Source: Devosia sp. LC5
Lineage (GTDB): Bacteria; Pseudomonadota; Alphaproteobacteria; Rhizobiales; Devosiaceae
Reading direction: 5' to 3'
Assembly (NCBI RefSeq): GCF_000735585.1
Contig: NZ_JNNO01000034.1
Location: 62,001 to 126,000, forward strand
DNA length: 64,000 nucleotides
The translations under genes were made by a program, and so were the position numbers. Each line of letters begins with the position of its first letter. Position 1 is the first letter of the stretch. Below are positions 18,373 to 25,869 of this stretch, in pieces. Below the pieces are notes generated by a model. The model had not been told where the DNA came from and did not search any database. It saw only the letters and a list, made by a program, of their open reading frames with translations.

Positions 18373-18391
18373 TTTGTCATAATATGACAAA
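18373..18391. promoter_or_regulatory. Interrupted palindrome upstream of the LacI gene
   Basis: TTTGTCAT-AAT-ATGACAAA has perfect 8-bp arms. It lies in the intergenic space between the LacI-type gene and small ORFs on the other strand. It lacks the central CG of most LacI sites, so another regulator is possible. Confidence 0.45.
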
Positions 18392-18559
18392 ATTACACCA
18401 GTTTTCGTTCTGCACCCAAAGTCGAGCAGGCTTTTTTCAGAAATCGTCATTCTATGGCGTTGGCCGGGCTGGAAATCTGCCCCGAACGCCCCTATCTTGC
18501 CTTCATCGCTGGCAGAGCCCCGGCGGCCTTATCGTTCAACCTGCAGGAGAGGACTGAAG

Positions 18560-18667
18560 ATGACATCATCGAATACCTTCACCATCCATGCTGGCTGCTC
18601 GAACGTACGTATTTCCATGCAAGCCTCAAAACGCTGGCAACGGATCTGTCGCTCCAAACGAATGTGA
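18560..18667 (+). CDS. Possible 35-residue basic small protein
   Basis: Short frame with a GAGAGGA sequence 5-7 bases before the ATG. The product has two Cys and a very basic C-terminal half (SKRWQRICRSKRM). Nothing similar is recognised. The start signal is the main support; coding is unproven, and the segment may instead be a leader or untranslated RNA for the gene at 18791. Confidence 0.35.
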   Translation: MTSSNTFTIHAGCSNVRISMQASKRWQRICRSKRM

Positions 18668-18790
18668 CCTCGTCACAACCTCGTCTCAAACTCTCGATAG
18701 AACCCCCAGCGTTGCTGCTTCACCCCGGTGGTCCACATGGACCAAATTCCAGGGTGGTGAACGAGTCGACGCCAAGTGGAGCATCCACTG

Positions 18791-19012
18791 ATGCAGGAAA
18801 ACAGTCTAGATCGGGCCAAGGCCCACAAGCCTATCGTCATTGAAGTGGCCGGCGAGCCTTTGGGCGTCGTCGTGCCGCATGAAGCAGGCTATCGCTTCCT
18901 CGCCGTTCGCCTGCCGGCCTTCGCCATTGATGGCCAGCATTTCGAAACCGTCGAAAAGGCGCATTTTGCCGTGTCCCAGGCCGTCCGCAAGGGCGGCGCC
19001 GACGCGGCCTGA
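18791..19012 (+). CDS. Small conserved-type hypothetical protein, 73 aa
   Basis: Soluble acidic/basic mix with a likely beta-rich core (IVIEVAGEPLGVVVPHEAGYRFLAV). GGAG at 18778-18781 favours the ATG at 18791 over the in-frame GTG at 18776. Its own terminator follows. No family recognised. Confidence 0.65.
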   Translation: MQENSLDRAKAHKPIVIEVAGEPLGVVVPHEAGYRFLAVRLPAFAIDGQHFETVEKAHFAVSQAVRKGGADAA

Positions 19013-19038
19013 ATTTAGCTCACCAACAGCAAAAACAA

Positions 19039-19076
19039 AAAAGGCATTCCCGCCACAGGGAATGCCTTTTGTTTTT
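19039..19076 (+). terminator. Intrinsic terminator after the 73-aa gene
   Basis: A perfect 13-bp stem (19039-19051 / 19058-19070) with a 6-nt loop is followed by GTTTTT. An A-tract precedes it, so it may also stop the convergent small genes on the minus strand. Confidence 0.85.
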
Positions 19077-19093
19077 GGGGGGGAACTGAACGC

Positions 19094-19303
19094 TCAATCG
19101 TCATTGGTCGCGTTGAGTTCTTCGGGGCGCCTGCCTTCATCGGCGGGTGGCGCGGCATGGGCTTGCAGCAGGCTTTCGATCACCTCGACCAGGGCGGTGA
19201 CATCGACGCGTTGCGCGCCCTGTCTGGCCTGCCGGTCCAGCTCGTCGGAAATGGCCTCGGCCAGCACTGCACGGGGCAAGGGATTATCATGAGCGCTAGC
19301 CAT
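19094..19303 (-). CDS. Small hypothetical protein, 69 aa, coupled to a membrane miniprotein
   Basis: The ATG at 19303 overlaps the end of the upstream 48-aa gene by 8 bp. The sequence is helix-rich (AVLAEAISDELDRQ, then VDVTALVEVIESLLQAHA) with a charged tail. No family recognised. An in-frame start further upstream would lie wholly inside the 48-aa gene and is less likely. Confidence 0.6.
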   Translation of the reverse strand: MASAHDNPLPRAVLAEAISDELDRQARQGAQRVDVTALVEVIESLLQAHAAPPADEGRRPEELNATNDD

Positions 19304-19442
19304 TGCCATCGATGGAAATTCCCTGTTCATCCAGCCGGATTTCGACGCCGGGGCGGTTCTGCTGCTGATAGGTATAGATGGCAAACGCCACCACGGCGAC
19401 CAGCAGGACGGCGATCACCGCATAAAGACCATTGCGAGTCAT
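19296..19442 (-). CDS. 48-residue single-span membrane protein
   Basis: Reading from 19442 gives Met-Thr-Arg-Asn, a hydrophobic segment of about 17 residues (GLYAVIAVLLVAVVAFAIY), then a polar tail ending GISIDGNG and a TAG stop at 19296-19298. The short N-terminus, membrane helix and outward polar tail are typical of small inner-membrane proteins kept in Hyphomicrobiales. It overlaps the 69-aa gene, so the pair is probably co-translated. Function unknown. Confidence 0.7.
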   Translation of the reverse strand: MTRNGLYAVIAVLLVAVVAFAIYTYQQQNRPGVEIRLDEQGISIDGNG

Positions 19443-19514
19443 GAAAGCTCCCGGACGCTTGACGCTTGTTGTTCAGATACAACGCGTTGGCGCCCAACTG
19501 GTTCATTGCTTGGC

Positions 19515-20651
19515 TTAGCTTACCCTCAGGCCCTCGCGCCAGACGCCATGCACGACGGGCAGCGGCCCCGCCTGGCGCACCCGGACCAGATCGGCCCGTT
19601 TGCCGATGGCGATCTGCCCGCGATCCTCAAGCCCCGCCGCCCTGGCGGGATTGATGGTGACCATGGCCAATGCCTGGGAAAGGCTCAGCCCCTCGACCCG
19701 CTCGGGTAGCACGAAGACCGCCTGCAGCAGGGCAAATGGTACATAATCCGAACTCAGAATGTCGAGGAGCCCCGCCCGCACCAGATCGGTCGCCGAAATA
19801 TTGCCCGAATGCGACTTGCCGCGTACCACATTGGGCGCGCCCATCAGGATGGAGAGGCCCGCATCATGGGCAGCAGAAGCGGCTTCGAGCGTGGTGGGAA
19901 ATTCGGCAATGGCAACGCCATCGGCCAGTGCCTCTTCGACATGGGCGAGCGTCGCGTCGTCATGGCTGGCCAGCGGCAGGCCCAATTCGGCGGCGCGCCT
20001 GACAATGGTCTGGCGATTGGCTGCCGAATATTGCGCCTGCTCGCCGAGGCGCGCGGCGATATAGCTATCCCGCTCGGCCTGCGTGCGACCCATCTTGTCC
20101 TTGTAGAAGCGCTTGTAATCCTCAAGCGAGCCGAACTGGCGCTGGCCCGGCGTGTGGTCCATCACCGAGGCGAGCCGCGTGGCCGGATCGGCCGCATAGG
20201 TCTCGAACTGGGCGAGCAGGTCGTGGCTGGGCAATTCGCAGCGCAGATGGATGAAGTGTTCGGCTTTCAGCCAAACGCCCGCGCGGCCGGCATGGATGGC
20301 GCCGACGAGCTTGCCGACATGCTCGCCCATGGTCGGCAGATCAAAATCCGAGCCGATCCGCACCGCGTCGAACACAGTAGTAATGCCCGAGCCGGCAATC
20401 TGCACGTCATGGGCATGGAGCGACGCCAAAGGATCCCAGAATACGCCGGGGCGGGGGCGATAATAGCTTTCCAACTGGTCGGTATGCAGTTCAACGAGGC
20501 CCGGGATCAGATAATCGCCCGCCAAATCCTCGCCGGTCTGCGCTGGGCCGCTATCGATCGCAGTGATCACGCCATTCTCGATGGCGACACTGCCCTCGAT
20601 CACCTCGTCGGCCAGCACGATCCTGGCATTGCGCAAGACCTGCCCTTCCAT
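19515..20651 (-). CDS. phnM: Alpha-D-ribose 1-methylphosphonate 5-triphosphate diphosphatase
   Basis: 378 aa, amidohydrolase fold. PhnM removes pyrophosphate from the triphosphate intermediate of the C-P lyase pathway. Metal-binding motif GLVELHTDQLE, the lysine-containing WLKAEHFIHLR region and the C-terminal SSDYVPFALLQAVF agree with the family, and the product ends in the usual TIM-barrel closing strand. Its start overlaps the stop of the DUF1045 gene by 1 bp. The core C-P lyase genes phnGHIJ are not in this window. Confidence 0.93.
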   Translation of the reverse strand: MEGQVLRNARIVLADEVIEGSVAIENGVITAIDSGPAQTGEDLAGDYLIPGLVELHTDQLESYYRPRPGVFWDPLASLHAHDVQIAGSGITTVFDAVRIGSDFDLPTMGEHVGKLVGAIHAGRAGVWLKAEHFIHLRCELPSHDLLAQFETYAADPATRLASVMDHTPGQRQFGSLEDYKRFYKDKMGRTQAERDSYIAARLGEQAQYSAANRQTIVRRAAELGLPLASHDDATLAHVEEALADGVAIAEFPTTLEAASAAHDAGLSILMGAPNVVRGKSHSGNISATDLVRAGLLDILSSDYVPFALLQAVFVLPERVEGLSLSQALAMVTINPARAAGLEDRGQIAIGKRADLVRVRQAGPLPVVHGVWREGLRVS

Positions 20652-21346
20652 CAGTCCTGGCCTCCCAGCACAAATTCGGCGACGCGGCGGAATGGCCGGC
20701 CTTTTTCGGGTTCGACGAATAGCGAGAGACCATCGATCACCACTTCATCGTCCAGCACGGGCGAGAACCAGGTCGTGGCAGCCTTGGCGATGTCGGTGGC
20801 GTCCTCCGCGCTGAGGCGGTCGGTCAGCGTCATGTGGAACTGGAATTGCTCGAACACATAGGGGTAGCCATAGCCATCGAGCAGTTCCACCTGCCGCTCG
20901 GTCAGTCCCTTGCCGAGGCGGGCGGCGCGATCCTTGACGCTCATGGGCGCGCGGAACACTTCGAAGCTCTCCACCACATGGGCAGCAAAGTCCTGCAGCT
21001 TTTCACTCGGGCTTTCGGGAATCAGGGCCAGAAAACCATCAAGCGAGGCCAGCTTGAGTTTGCCGATGGTGAAGGGGGCATGCTCGGCGGCAAAGCGGGT
21101 GAGCGCGGCGCGCAGGTCGGCTTCGGTGGCGCCATCGGCCAGGCCCATTGGCGCCTTGATCGTGGCGTGAAAGCCGTAACGATTGGCCGATTGCGTGAGA
21201 TTGAGCAGGCGCGCCCGATCGATGCCGGCAACGGGGCCGTCGAACAGATCGCCATCGGCAGCGTCGCGGCCCAGCCAGGTTGCGGCGCGTTCCCACAGGC
21301 TTCCCGTGACCGGAGGGGCAAAATAAATCGCATATCGTTCAGTCAT
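20651..21346 (-). CDS. DUF1045 phosphonate-operon protein, 2H phosphoesterase fold
   Basis: 231 aa. It carries the two HxTx motifs of the 2H superfamily: HATIK near residue 61 and HMTLT near residue 170. This protein usually accompanies phn genes (TIGR03223-type) and is thought to act on cyclic ribose phosphate intermediates, sometimes in place of PhnP. Pairing with phnM supports the same pathway. Its own reaction here is inferred. Confidence 0.85.
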   Translation of the reverse strand: MTERYAIYFAPPVTGSLWERAATWLGRDAADGDLFDGPVAGIDRARLLNLTQSANRYGFHATIKAPMGLADGATEADLRAALTRFAAEHAPFTIGKLKLASLDGFLALIPESPSEKLQDFAAHVVESFEVFRAPMSVKDRAARLGKGLTERQVELLDGYGYPYVFEQFQFHMTLTDRLSAEDATDIAKAATTWFSPVLDDEVVIDGLSLFVEPEKGRPFRRVAEFVLGGQD

Positions 21347-21484
21347 TTTTGTCCCTTTGCAGTCAGCATCCGCCAGCCGCTATCCGCATTCTGTGTCCGT
21401 CGTTTGACAGCGCGCTGCTGGACAGCCTCACATGGCTCCGCCACAAGTGTGGCTACCCTTGGCCGTATCGAGTCGCAACCGCCC

Positions 21485-22738
21485 ATGGATCGCACGCTAC
21501 TTCAATCCCTGTTTCAGGCCGCGGTTGCCAAAGCGCAACCAGCTCTGGCCGTGCGTCTCAACCTGCCGCCCAAGCCGGTTGGGCGAACCTTGGTTATCGG
21601 CGCCGGCAAGGCCTCCGCGCAGATGGCCAAGGCGTTTGAAGCAGCCTGGGATGGCCCGCTGAGCGGACTGGTCGTTACCCGCTATGGCTATGGCGAGAGC
21701 TGCGAGCGCATCGAAATCGTCGAGGCCGCCCATCCAGTGCCCGACGAAGCCGGGTTCCTTGCGGCACGGCGGATCATGGAGACAGTATCGGGACTGTCGC
21801 ACGACGATCTGGTCGTGGCGCTGATTTCGGGCGGCGGCTCTTCGCTGCTGCCGGCTCCAGCGCCCGGCCTGACGCTTGACGACGAGCAGGAGATCAACCG
21901 CACGCTCCTGGCCTCGGGCGCCCCGATCGGGGTGATGAACCTGATCCGCAATCAGTTTTCGACCATCAAGGGCGGGCGCCTGGCCGCCCATTGCACACCG
22001 GCGCTTGTGGCAACGCTGGTCGTGTCCGACGTGCCGGGGGATGATCCGGCCATTGTCGCCTCCGGTCCCACCATTCCCCTGCCGGGTACGCGCGAACTGG
22101 CCCGCAAATATGCCAATCTCTACCGGCTCGAACTGCCACCTGCGGCGCAGGCCCTGCTGGCGGGTGAGGACAATCTTGCACCCTTGCCCAGCGATCCGGT
22201 TTTCGCCCAGCACACCGTGCGTACCATTGCCTCGGCGGCGCTGTCGCTTGACTCTGCCGCCGACATTGCTCGGTCACAAGGCATCGAGGCGGCAATCCTG
22301 TCCGATTCCATCGAGGGCGAAGCGCGCGACGTGGCGCAGGTTCACGCCGCCATGGCCCGCGAAATCGCCGTCCGCAATCGTCCGTTCAACAAGCCCGTCG
22401 TGCTGCTCTCGGGTGGAGAAACCACGGTGACGCTGCGCGGCAAGGGCCGGGGCGGGCGCAATGCCGAATTCCTGCTCGCCTTCGCCATCGCCATTGATGG
22501 CGTGGAGGGTATTTCGGCTGTTGCTGCCGACACGGACGGGATCGATGGCTCGGAGGACAATGCCGGCGCTTTTGCCGATGGCGGCACCGCCACGCGGCTG
22601 CGCCACGCCGGCATAGATCCCCTGGTGGCCTTGGCCAATAACGATGCCTATTCCGCTTTCGCCGCCATTGGCGACCTGCTGGTCACCGGGCCGACCGGCA
22701 CCAATGTGAATGATTTCCGGGCAGTCCTGATCCGTTAG
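21485..22738 (+). CDS. gckA: Glycerate 2-kinase, MOFRL family
   Basis: 417 aa from the ATG at 21485; a longer in-frame reading into the upstream gene is a shadow. GAGKASAQMAKAFE, SGGGSSLLPAP and the C-terminal MOFRL motif with GGRNAEFLLAFA and AADTDGIDGSEDNAGA identify the GckA/TtuD type. It phosphorylates D-glycerate to 2-phosphoglycerate with ATP, feeding serine-cycle, tartrate or glyoxylate metabolism. It is divergent from the phn pair and may be read together with the next VOC gene 6 bp downstream. Confidence 0.92.
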   Translation: MDRTLLQSLFQAAVAKAQPALAVRLNLPPKPVGRTLVIGAGKASAQMAKAFEAAWDGPLSGLVVTRYGYGESCERIEIVEAAHPVPDEAGFLAARRIMETVSGLSHDDLVVALISGGGSSLLPAPAPGLTLDDEQEINRTLLASGAPIGVMNLIRNQFSTIKGGRLAAHCTPALVATLVVSDVPGDDPAIVASGPTIPLPGTRELARKYANLYRLELPPAAQALLAGEDNLAPLPSDPVFAQHTVRTIASAALSLDSAADIARSQGIEAAILSDSIEGEARDVAQVHAAMAREIAVRNRPFNKPVVLLSGGETTVTLRGKGRGGRNAEFLLAFAIAIDGVEGISAVAADTDGIDGSEDNAGAFADGGTATRLRHAGIDPLVALANNDAYSAFAAIGDLLVTGPTGTNVNDFRAVLIR

Positions 22739-22747
22739 GAGTGGATG

Positions 22748-23107
22748 ATGGCAAAGACGACTGGCATTGGCGGTATTTTCTTTCGGTCTAGGGATAATTC
22801 GGCGCTTGCCGCCTGGTATGAAAAGCATCTGGGCGTGACCGAACTCTGGAACCAGGAGGCCGGGCTCACCGTCTTCGCGCCGTTCAAGCAAACCAGCAGC
22901 TATTTTCCGGCCGACAAGCAATGGATGATCAATTTCCGCGTCGATGATCTCGACGGCATGATGGCGCAATTGCGGGGCGCCGACATCGCCGTCGAGACGC
23001 GGCCGGACGAATGGGACACGCCCGAGACGGGACGCTTTGCACGCATCCACGATCCGGAGGGCAACCAGATCGAACTCTGGGAGCCTTCAGAGCCACAGCC
23101 GCAATAA
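22748..23107 (+). CDS. VOC superfamily protein (glyoxalase-like)
   Basis: 119 aa. The repeat starts GIGGIFFRSRDNSALAAWYEKHLG and the end ARIHDPEGNQIELWEP is the standard glyoxalase tail with a metal-ligand Glu. Two ATGs are adjacent (22745, 22748); GGAG at 22738-22741 is best spaced for the second. It follows gckA closely, so joint transcription is likely. Substrate unknown. Confidence 0.8.
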   Translation: MAKTTGIGGIFFRSRDNSALAAWYEKHLGVTELWNQEAGLTVFAPFKQTSSYFPADKQWMINFRVDDLDGMMAQLRGADIAVETRPDEWDTPETGRFARIHDPEGNQIELWEPSEPQPQ

Positions 23108-23125
23108 AAATCATACTTTTATTGC
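23101..23125 (+). terminator. AT-rich hairpin overlapping a stop codon
   Basis: GCAATAAAA and TTTTATTGC (23101-23109 / 23117-23125) form a perfect 9-bp stem that includes the TAA stop of the VOC gene. It may be a weak terminator or an operator for the gene at 23195. Confidence 0.4.
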
Positions 23126-23194
23126 GACAGACCTTGGCGGTCTGCCCGGTCTCTGCTCTAAACACCCCGCAAAAAGCGGCTCGGGGAAATCGAC

Positions 23195-24133
23195 ATGGCC
23201 AAACGCAAAATCGCTGTCATCGGTGTGGGCAAGATCGCCCAGGATCAGCACCTGCCGGTTATCGACAGGTCTGAGGATTTCGAACTGGCGGCGACGGTGT
23301 CGACGCGCGGCGTCGGCCACAACGGCCTGCCCGTGTTCAAGACCCCGGCCGAGCTTTATGAAGCCCTGCCCGACGTGTCGCTGGTGTCGATCTGCACCCC
23401 GCCCGGCATCCGCCATCAATATGTCCGCGAGGCGCTCGAGGCGGGCAAGGACGTGATGATGGAAAAGCCGCCCACCACCACCATTTCCGAATTGGACGAC
23501 CTGGTCGCCTATGCCGGAAGGCTGGGCCGCGTACTCTACCAGACCTGGCATTCCCAATATAATGCTGCGGTGGATCGCACCCGCGATATCCTGGCCGAAA
23601 GCGGCGTCAAATCGGTGCGCATCGACTGGCGCGAAAGCGTGCGCAAATGGCATCCCGGCCAGGATTGGGTCTGGGAGCCCGGCGGGTTCGGCGTCTGCGA
23701 TCCGGGCATTAATGCCATGTCGATCTTTACCAAGGTCATGCCCTTCCCGGTCTTTGTGAAATCGAGCAAGCTCACTTTCCCGGCCAACCGGCAGACCCCG
23801 GTCGATGTCGAAATCGTCTTCAAGTCCGGCCAATTGCACAGGCCCAGCCTCTCGGCCGGGTTCAACTGGCTCGAAGAGAGCGGGGAAATCTGGACCATCC
23901 GTTTCGAGACCATGGCAGGCGATGTGCTCAAGCTCGAAAATGGCGGCCGCAGCCTGAGCGTCAATGACGAACTGGTACTCCAGCATGGCGACGAGGAATA
24001 TGGCTTGATGTATGAGCGCTTCGCCACGCTGCTGGACCGGCACGAAACCGACGTCGATGCTGCCCCGCTCCGCATGATGGCGGATGTGTTTTTGCTGGGC
24101 GCGCGGGTGAATGGGCCCGCGTTTGAGTGGTAA
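23195..24133 (+). CDS. L-arabinose/D-galactose 1-dehydrogenase, Gfo/Idh/MocA family
   Basis: 312 aa. The Rossmann motif IAVIGVGKIAQDQHLPVID, then VMMEKPP with the conserved Lys-Pro, and RWHPGQ-type segment KWHPGQDWVWEPGGFGVCDPGIN are very close to AraA of Azospirillum, as I recall that sequence. The enzyme oxidises L-arabinose or D-galactose to the lactone with NAD(P)+, entering a non-phosphorylative route. Downstream pathway genes are not visible, so the choice between arabinose and galactose stays open. Confidence 0.85.
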   Translation: MAKRKIAVIGVGKIAQDQHLPVIDRSEDFELAATVSTRGVGHNGLPVFKTPAELYEALPDVSLVSICTPPGIRHQYVREALEAGKDVMMEKPPTTTISELDDLVAYAGRLGRVLYQTWHSQYNAAVDRTRDILAESGVKSVRIDWRESVRKWHPGQDWVWEPGGFGVCDPGINAMSIFTKVMPFPVFVKSSKLTFPANRQTPVDVEIVFKSGQLHRPSLSAGFNWLEESGEIWTIRFETMAGDVLKLENGGRSLSVNDELVLQHGDEEYGLMYERFATLLDRHETDVDAAPLRMMADVFLLGARVNGPAFEW

Positions 24134-24153
24134 TGTTCAATAGCCGCTGATCT

Positions 24154-24193
24154 GCACCTCCCCCTTTTGACGGGAGAGGTTGGGAGGGGGTGC
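24154..24193. repeat. Imperfect GCACCTCCCC palindrome
   Basis: GCACCTCCCCC and GGGAGGGGGTGC arms flank TTTTGACGGGAGAGG. This is one of several short C/G-rich inverted repeats placed between genes in this window, here between convergent genes. Confidence 0.5.
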
Positions 24194-24221
24194 GTAAGCC
24201 TCAATATTTGGACTGATGGGT

Positions 24222-25163
24222 TTATTTCCCAGCAGCACTCAAAGTCTTCAAATCCGCATCGCTGAGCTTGAGCCGCACGCCTTTGGCAAGGCTCTCGACC
24301 TGTTCCACCGAGGTGGCCGAGGCGATGGGGGCGCTGACGCCGGGTTGGGCGACGAGCCAGGCCAGCGAAACTTCGGCCGGGGTGGCGTCATTGGCCTTGG
24401 CGACCTTGTCGAGTGCGGAAAGAATGCTCTCGCCCTTCTTGTCGAGATATTTTTCAACGCCGCCGCCGCGCTGGCTTTTGCCCAGGTCGGCCTTGGAACG
24501 GTACTTGCCGGTCAGGAATCCGGCGGCCAGGCTATAATAGACGATGGTGCCGATTTCCTGGTCGATGGCGAGCTTTTGCAACTCCCCTTCGAAATCGGCG
24601 CGGTCATAGAGATTGTATTTGGGCTGCAGCACTTCGTAGCGTGGCAGCGATTTGATCACCGCAATCTCCTCGGCATCCCGGATCATCTGCGGCGTATAGT
24701 TCGAGGCGCCCACCACCCGCACCTTGCCGGCGCGGATCAGCACGTCATAGGCGCCCAGCGTTTCTTCGTGGCTGGCATCGGGATCCGGCCAGTGGCTGAA
24801 ATAGAGATCGACATAATCGGTCTGCAGGCGCTTGAGCGAAGCCTCGATGGAGGTCTTGATATTGTCCGCGCTCAGCCCGTTCTTGACCTTGGCGGAATTG
24901 ACCTTCGTGATGATATGCACGCCGTCGCGATTGCCGCGCGCCTTGAGCCATTTCCCGATAATGGTCTCGCTCAGGCCCGGCGGATTGCCCGGCACCCAAT
25001 TGGGATAGCCTTCGGCCGTGTCGAGTGCGGTAAAGCCGGCGTCCACGAAGGCATCGAGAATGTCGAAACCCTGTTTCTCATCAACCGTCCAGCCGAACAC
25101 ATTGCCCCCCAGCACAAGCGGTTCGATGACAAGTTCACTGCGTCCGAGCGGGCGGCGATCCAT
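24222..25163 (-). CDS. Aldo/keto reductase
   Basis: 313 aa from the ATG at 25163, preceded by AGGAG; the 39 upstream in-frame codons are rejected. AKR residues are visible: Asp/Tyr in ALDTAEGYPNWVPG, Lys in IITKVNSAK, His in FSHWPDPDA. It resembles the YajO/Tas-like group of general oxidoreductases. The substrate is unknown. It is convergent with the sugar dehydrogenase. Confidence 0.85.
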   Translation of the reverse strand: MDRRPLGRSELVIEPLVLGGNVFGWTVDEKQGFDILDAFVDAGFTALDTAEGYPNWVPGNPPGLSETIIGKWLKARGNRDGVHIITKVNSAKVKNGLSADNIKTSIEASLKRLQTDYVDLYFSHWPDPDASHEETLGAYDVLIRAGKVRVVGASNYTPQMIRDAEEIAVIKSLPRYEVLQPKYNLYDRADFEGELQKLAIDQEIGTIVYYSLAAGFLTGKYRSKADLGKSQRGGGVEKYLDKKGESILSALDKVAKANDATPAEVSLAWLVAQPGVSAPIASATSVEQVESLAKGVRLKLSDADLKTLSAAGK

Positions 25164-25252
25164 AGGTCTTCTCCTGTGATGATGCTGTCTAAACGCGTTG
25201 GGCGGCTTTCCGTTCGCCATCTTGTTTGAGGTGGTGCGCAAAACGCCTGAGG

Positions 25253-25645
25253 CTAGGCCCTGGGTTCGATAAGGTCCCATTTATTGCCATAGAGATCTTC
25301 AAACACCGCCACGCTCCCATAAGGCTCATGCCGGGGCGCTTCGAGAAAGCGCACCCCGCGCGCCATCATGGCAGCATGAGTACCCGAAAAATCGTCGGTT
25401 TCGAGAAACAGCATGACCCTTCCGCCGGTCTGGTTACCGATGGCTTTACGCTGCTCGGGACCGTCAGCGCGGGCCAGCAGGAGCCGGGCGCCATTTCCGC
25501 CCGGCGGCGCCACCAGGACCCAGCGTTTGCCCCCGCCCATATCGGTGTCGGAAAGCAGGGCAAATCCGGCTTTGTCCCGGTAAAACTCTATGGCTTCATC
25601 ATATTCTGCGACAAGCAGGGCGATTGTGGCGATCGAATTGGTCAT
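25253..25645 (-). CDS. VOC superfamily protein
   Basis: 130 aa. ATIALLVAEYDEAIEFYRDKAGF opens the fold, and the ending SVAVFEDLYGNKWDLIEP is the family tail. The start at 25645 is chosen because the fold begins four residues later; 45 further in-frame codons upstream look non-coding. Third VOC protein of the window. Likely metal-dependent small-molecule enzyme or binder. Confidence 0.8.
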   Translation of the reverse strand: MTNSIATIALLVAEYDEAIEFYRDKAGFALLSDTDMGGGKRWVLVAPPGGNGARLLLARADGPEQRKAIGNQTGGRVMLFLETDDFSGTHAAMMARGVRFLEAPRHEPYGSVAVFEDLYGNKWDLIEPRA

Positions 25646-25754
25646 ATCCTGTTGGATCACTCCGTCCCATGGGGCGTCAAGCGGTGCCAGGCAGCCGAAC
25701 GGATCGCAATAAAACCGTCCATTGTTGTGGAATGGGGGCGGGACCGTCATCGAA

Positions 25755-25770
25755 TTGACCAAATGGTCAA
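25755..25770. promoter_or_regulatory. Palindrome upstream of dppA
   Basis: TTGACCA-AA-TGGTCAA has perfect 7-bp arms. It lies 100 bp before dppA and about 110 bp from the divergent VOC gene, followed by a further half-site ACTGACC. It looks like an operator of a dimeric GntR/TetR/IclR-type repressor; the protein is unknown. Confidence 0.5.
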
Positions 25771-25869
25771 ACTGACCCATTGCGCTCCCCTAAATTCTAC
25801 GCTTTGTTGGCGCCCAAGCTCCGGCCGGCAAACCGGATGCGCAAAAAACTTTCTCGGGAGACAACAATC

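Noticed and set aside
20834-21484. Long in-frame extension of the glycerate kinase gene
   Set aside because: It runs antisense through the DUF1045 gene; family length and start context support 21485.
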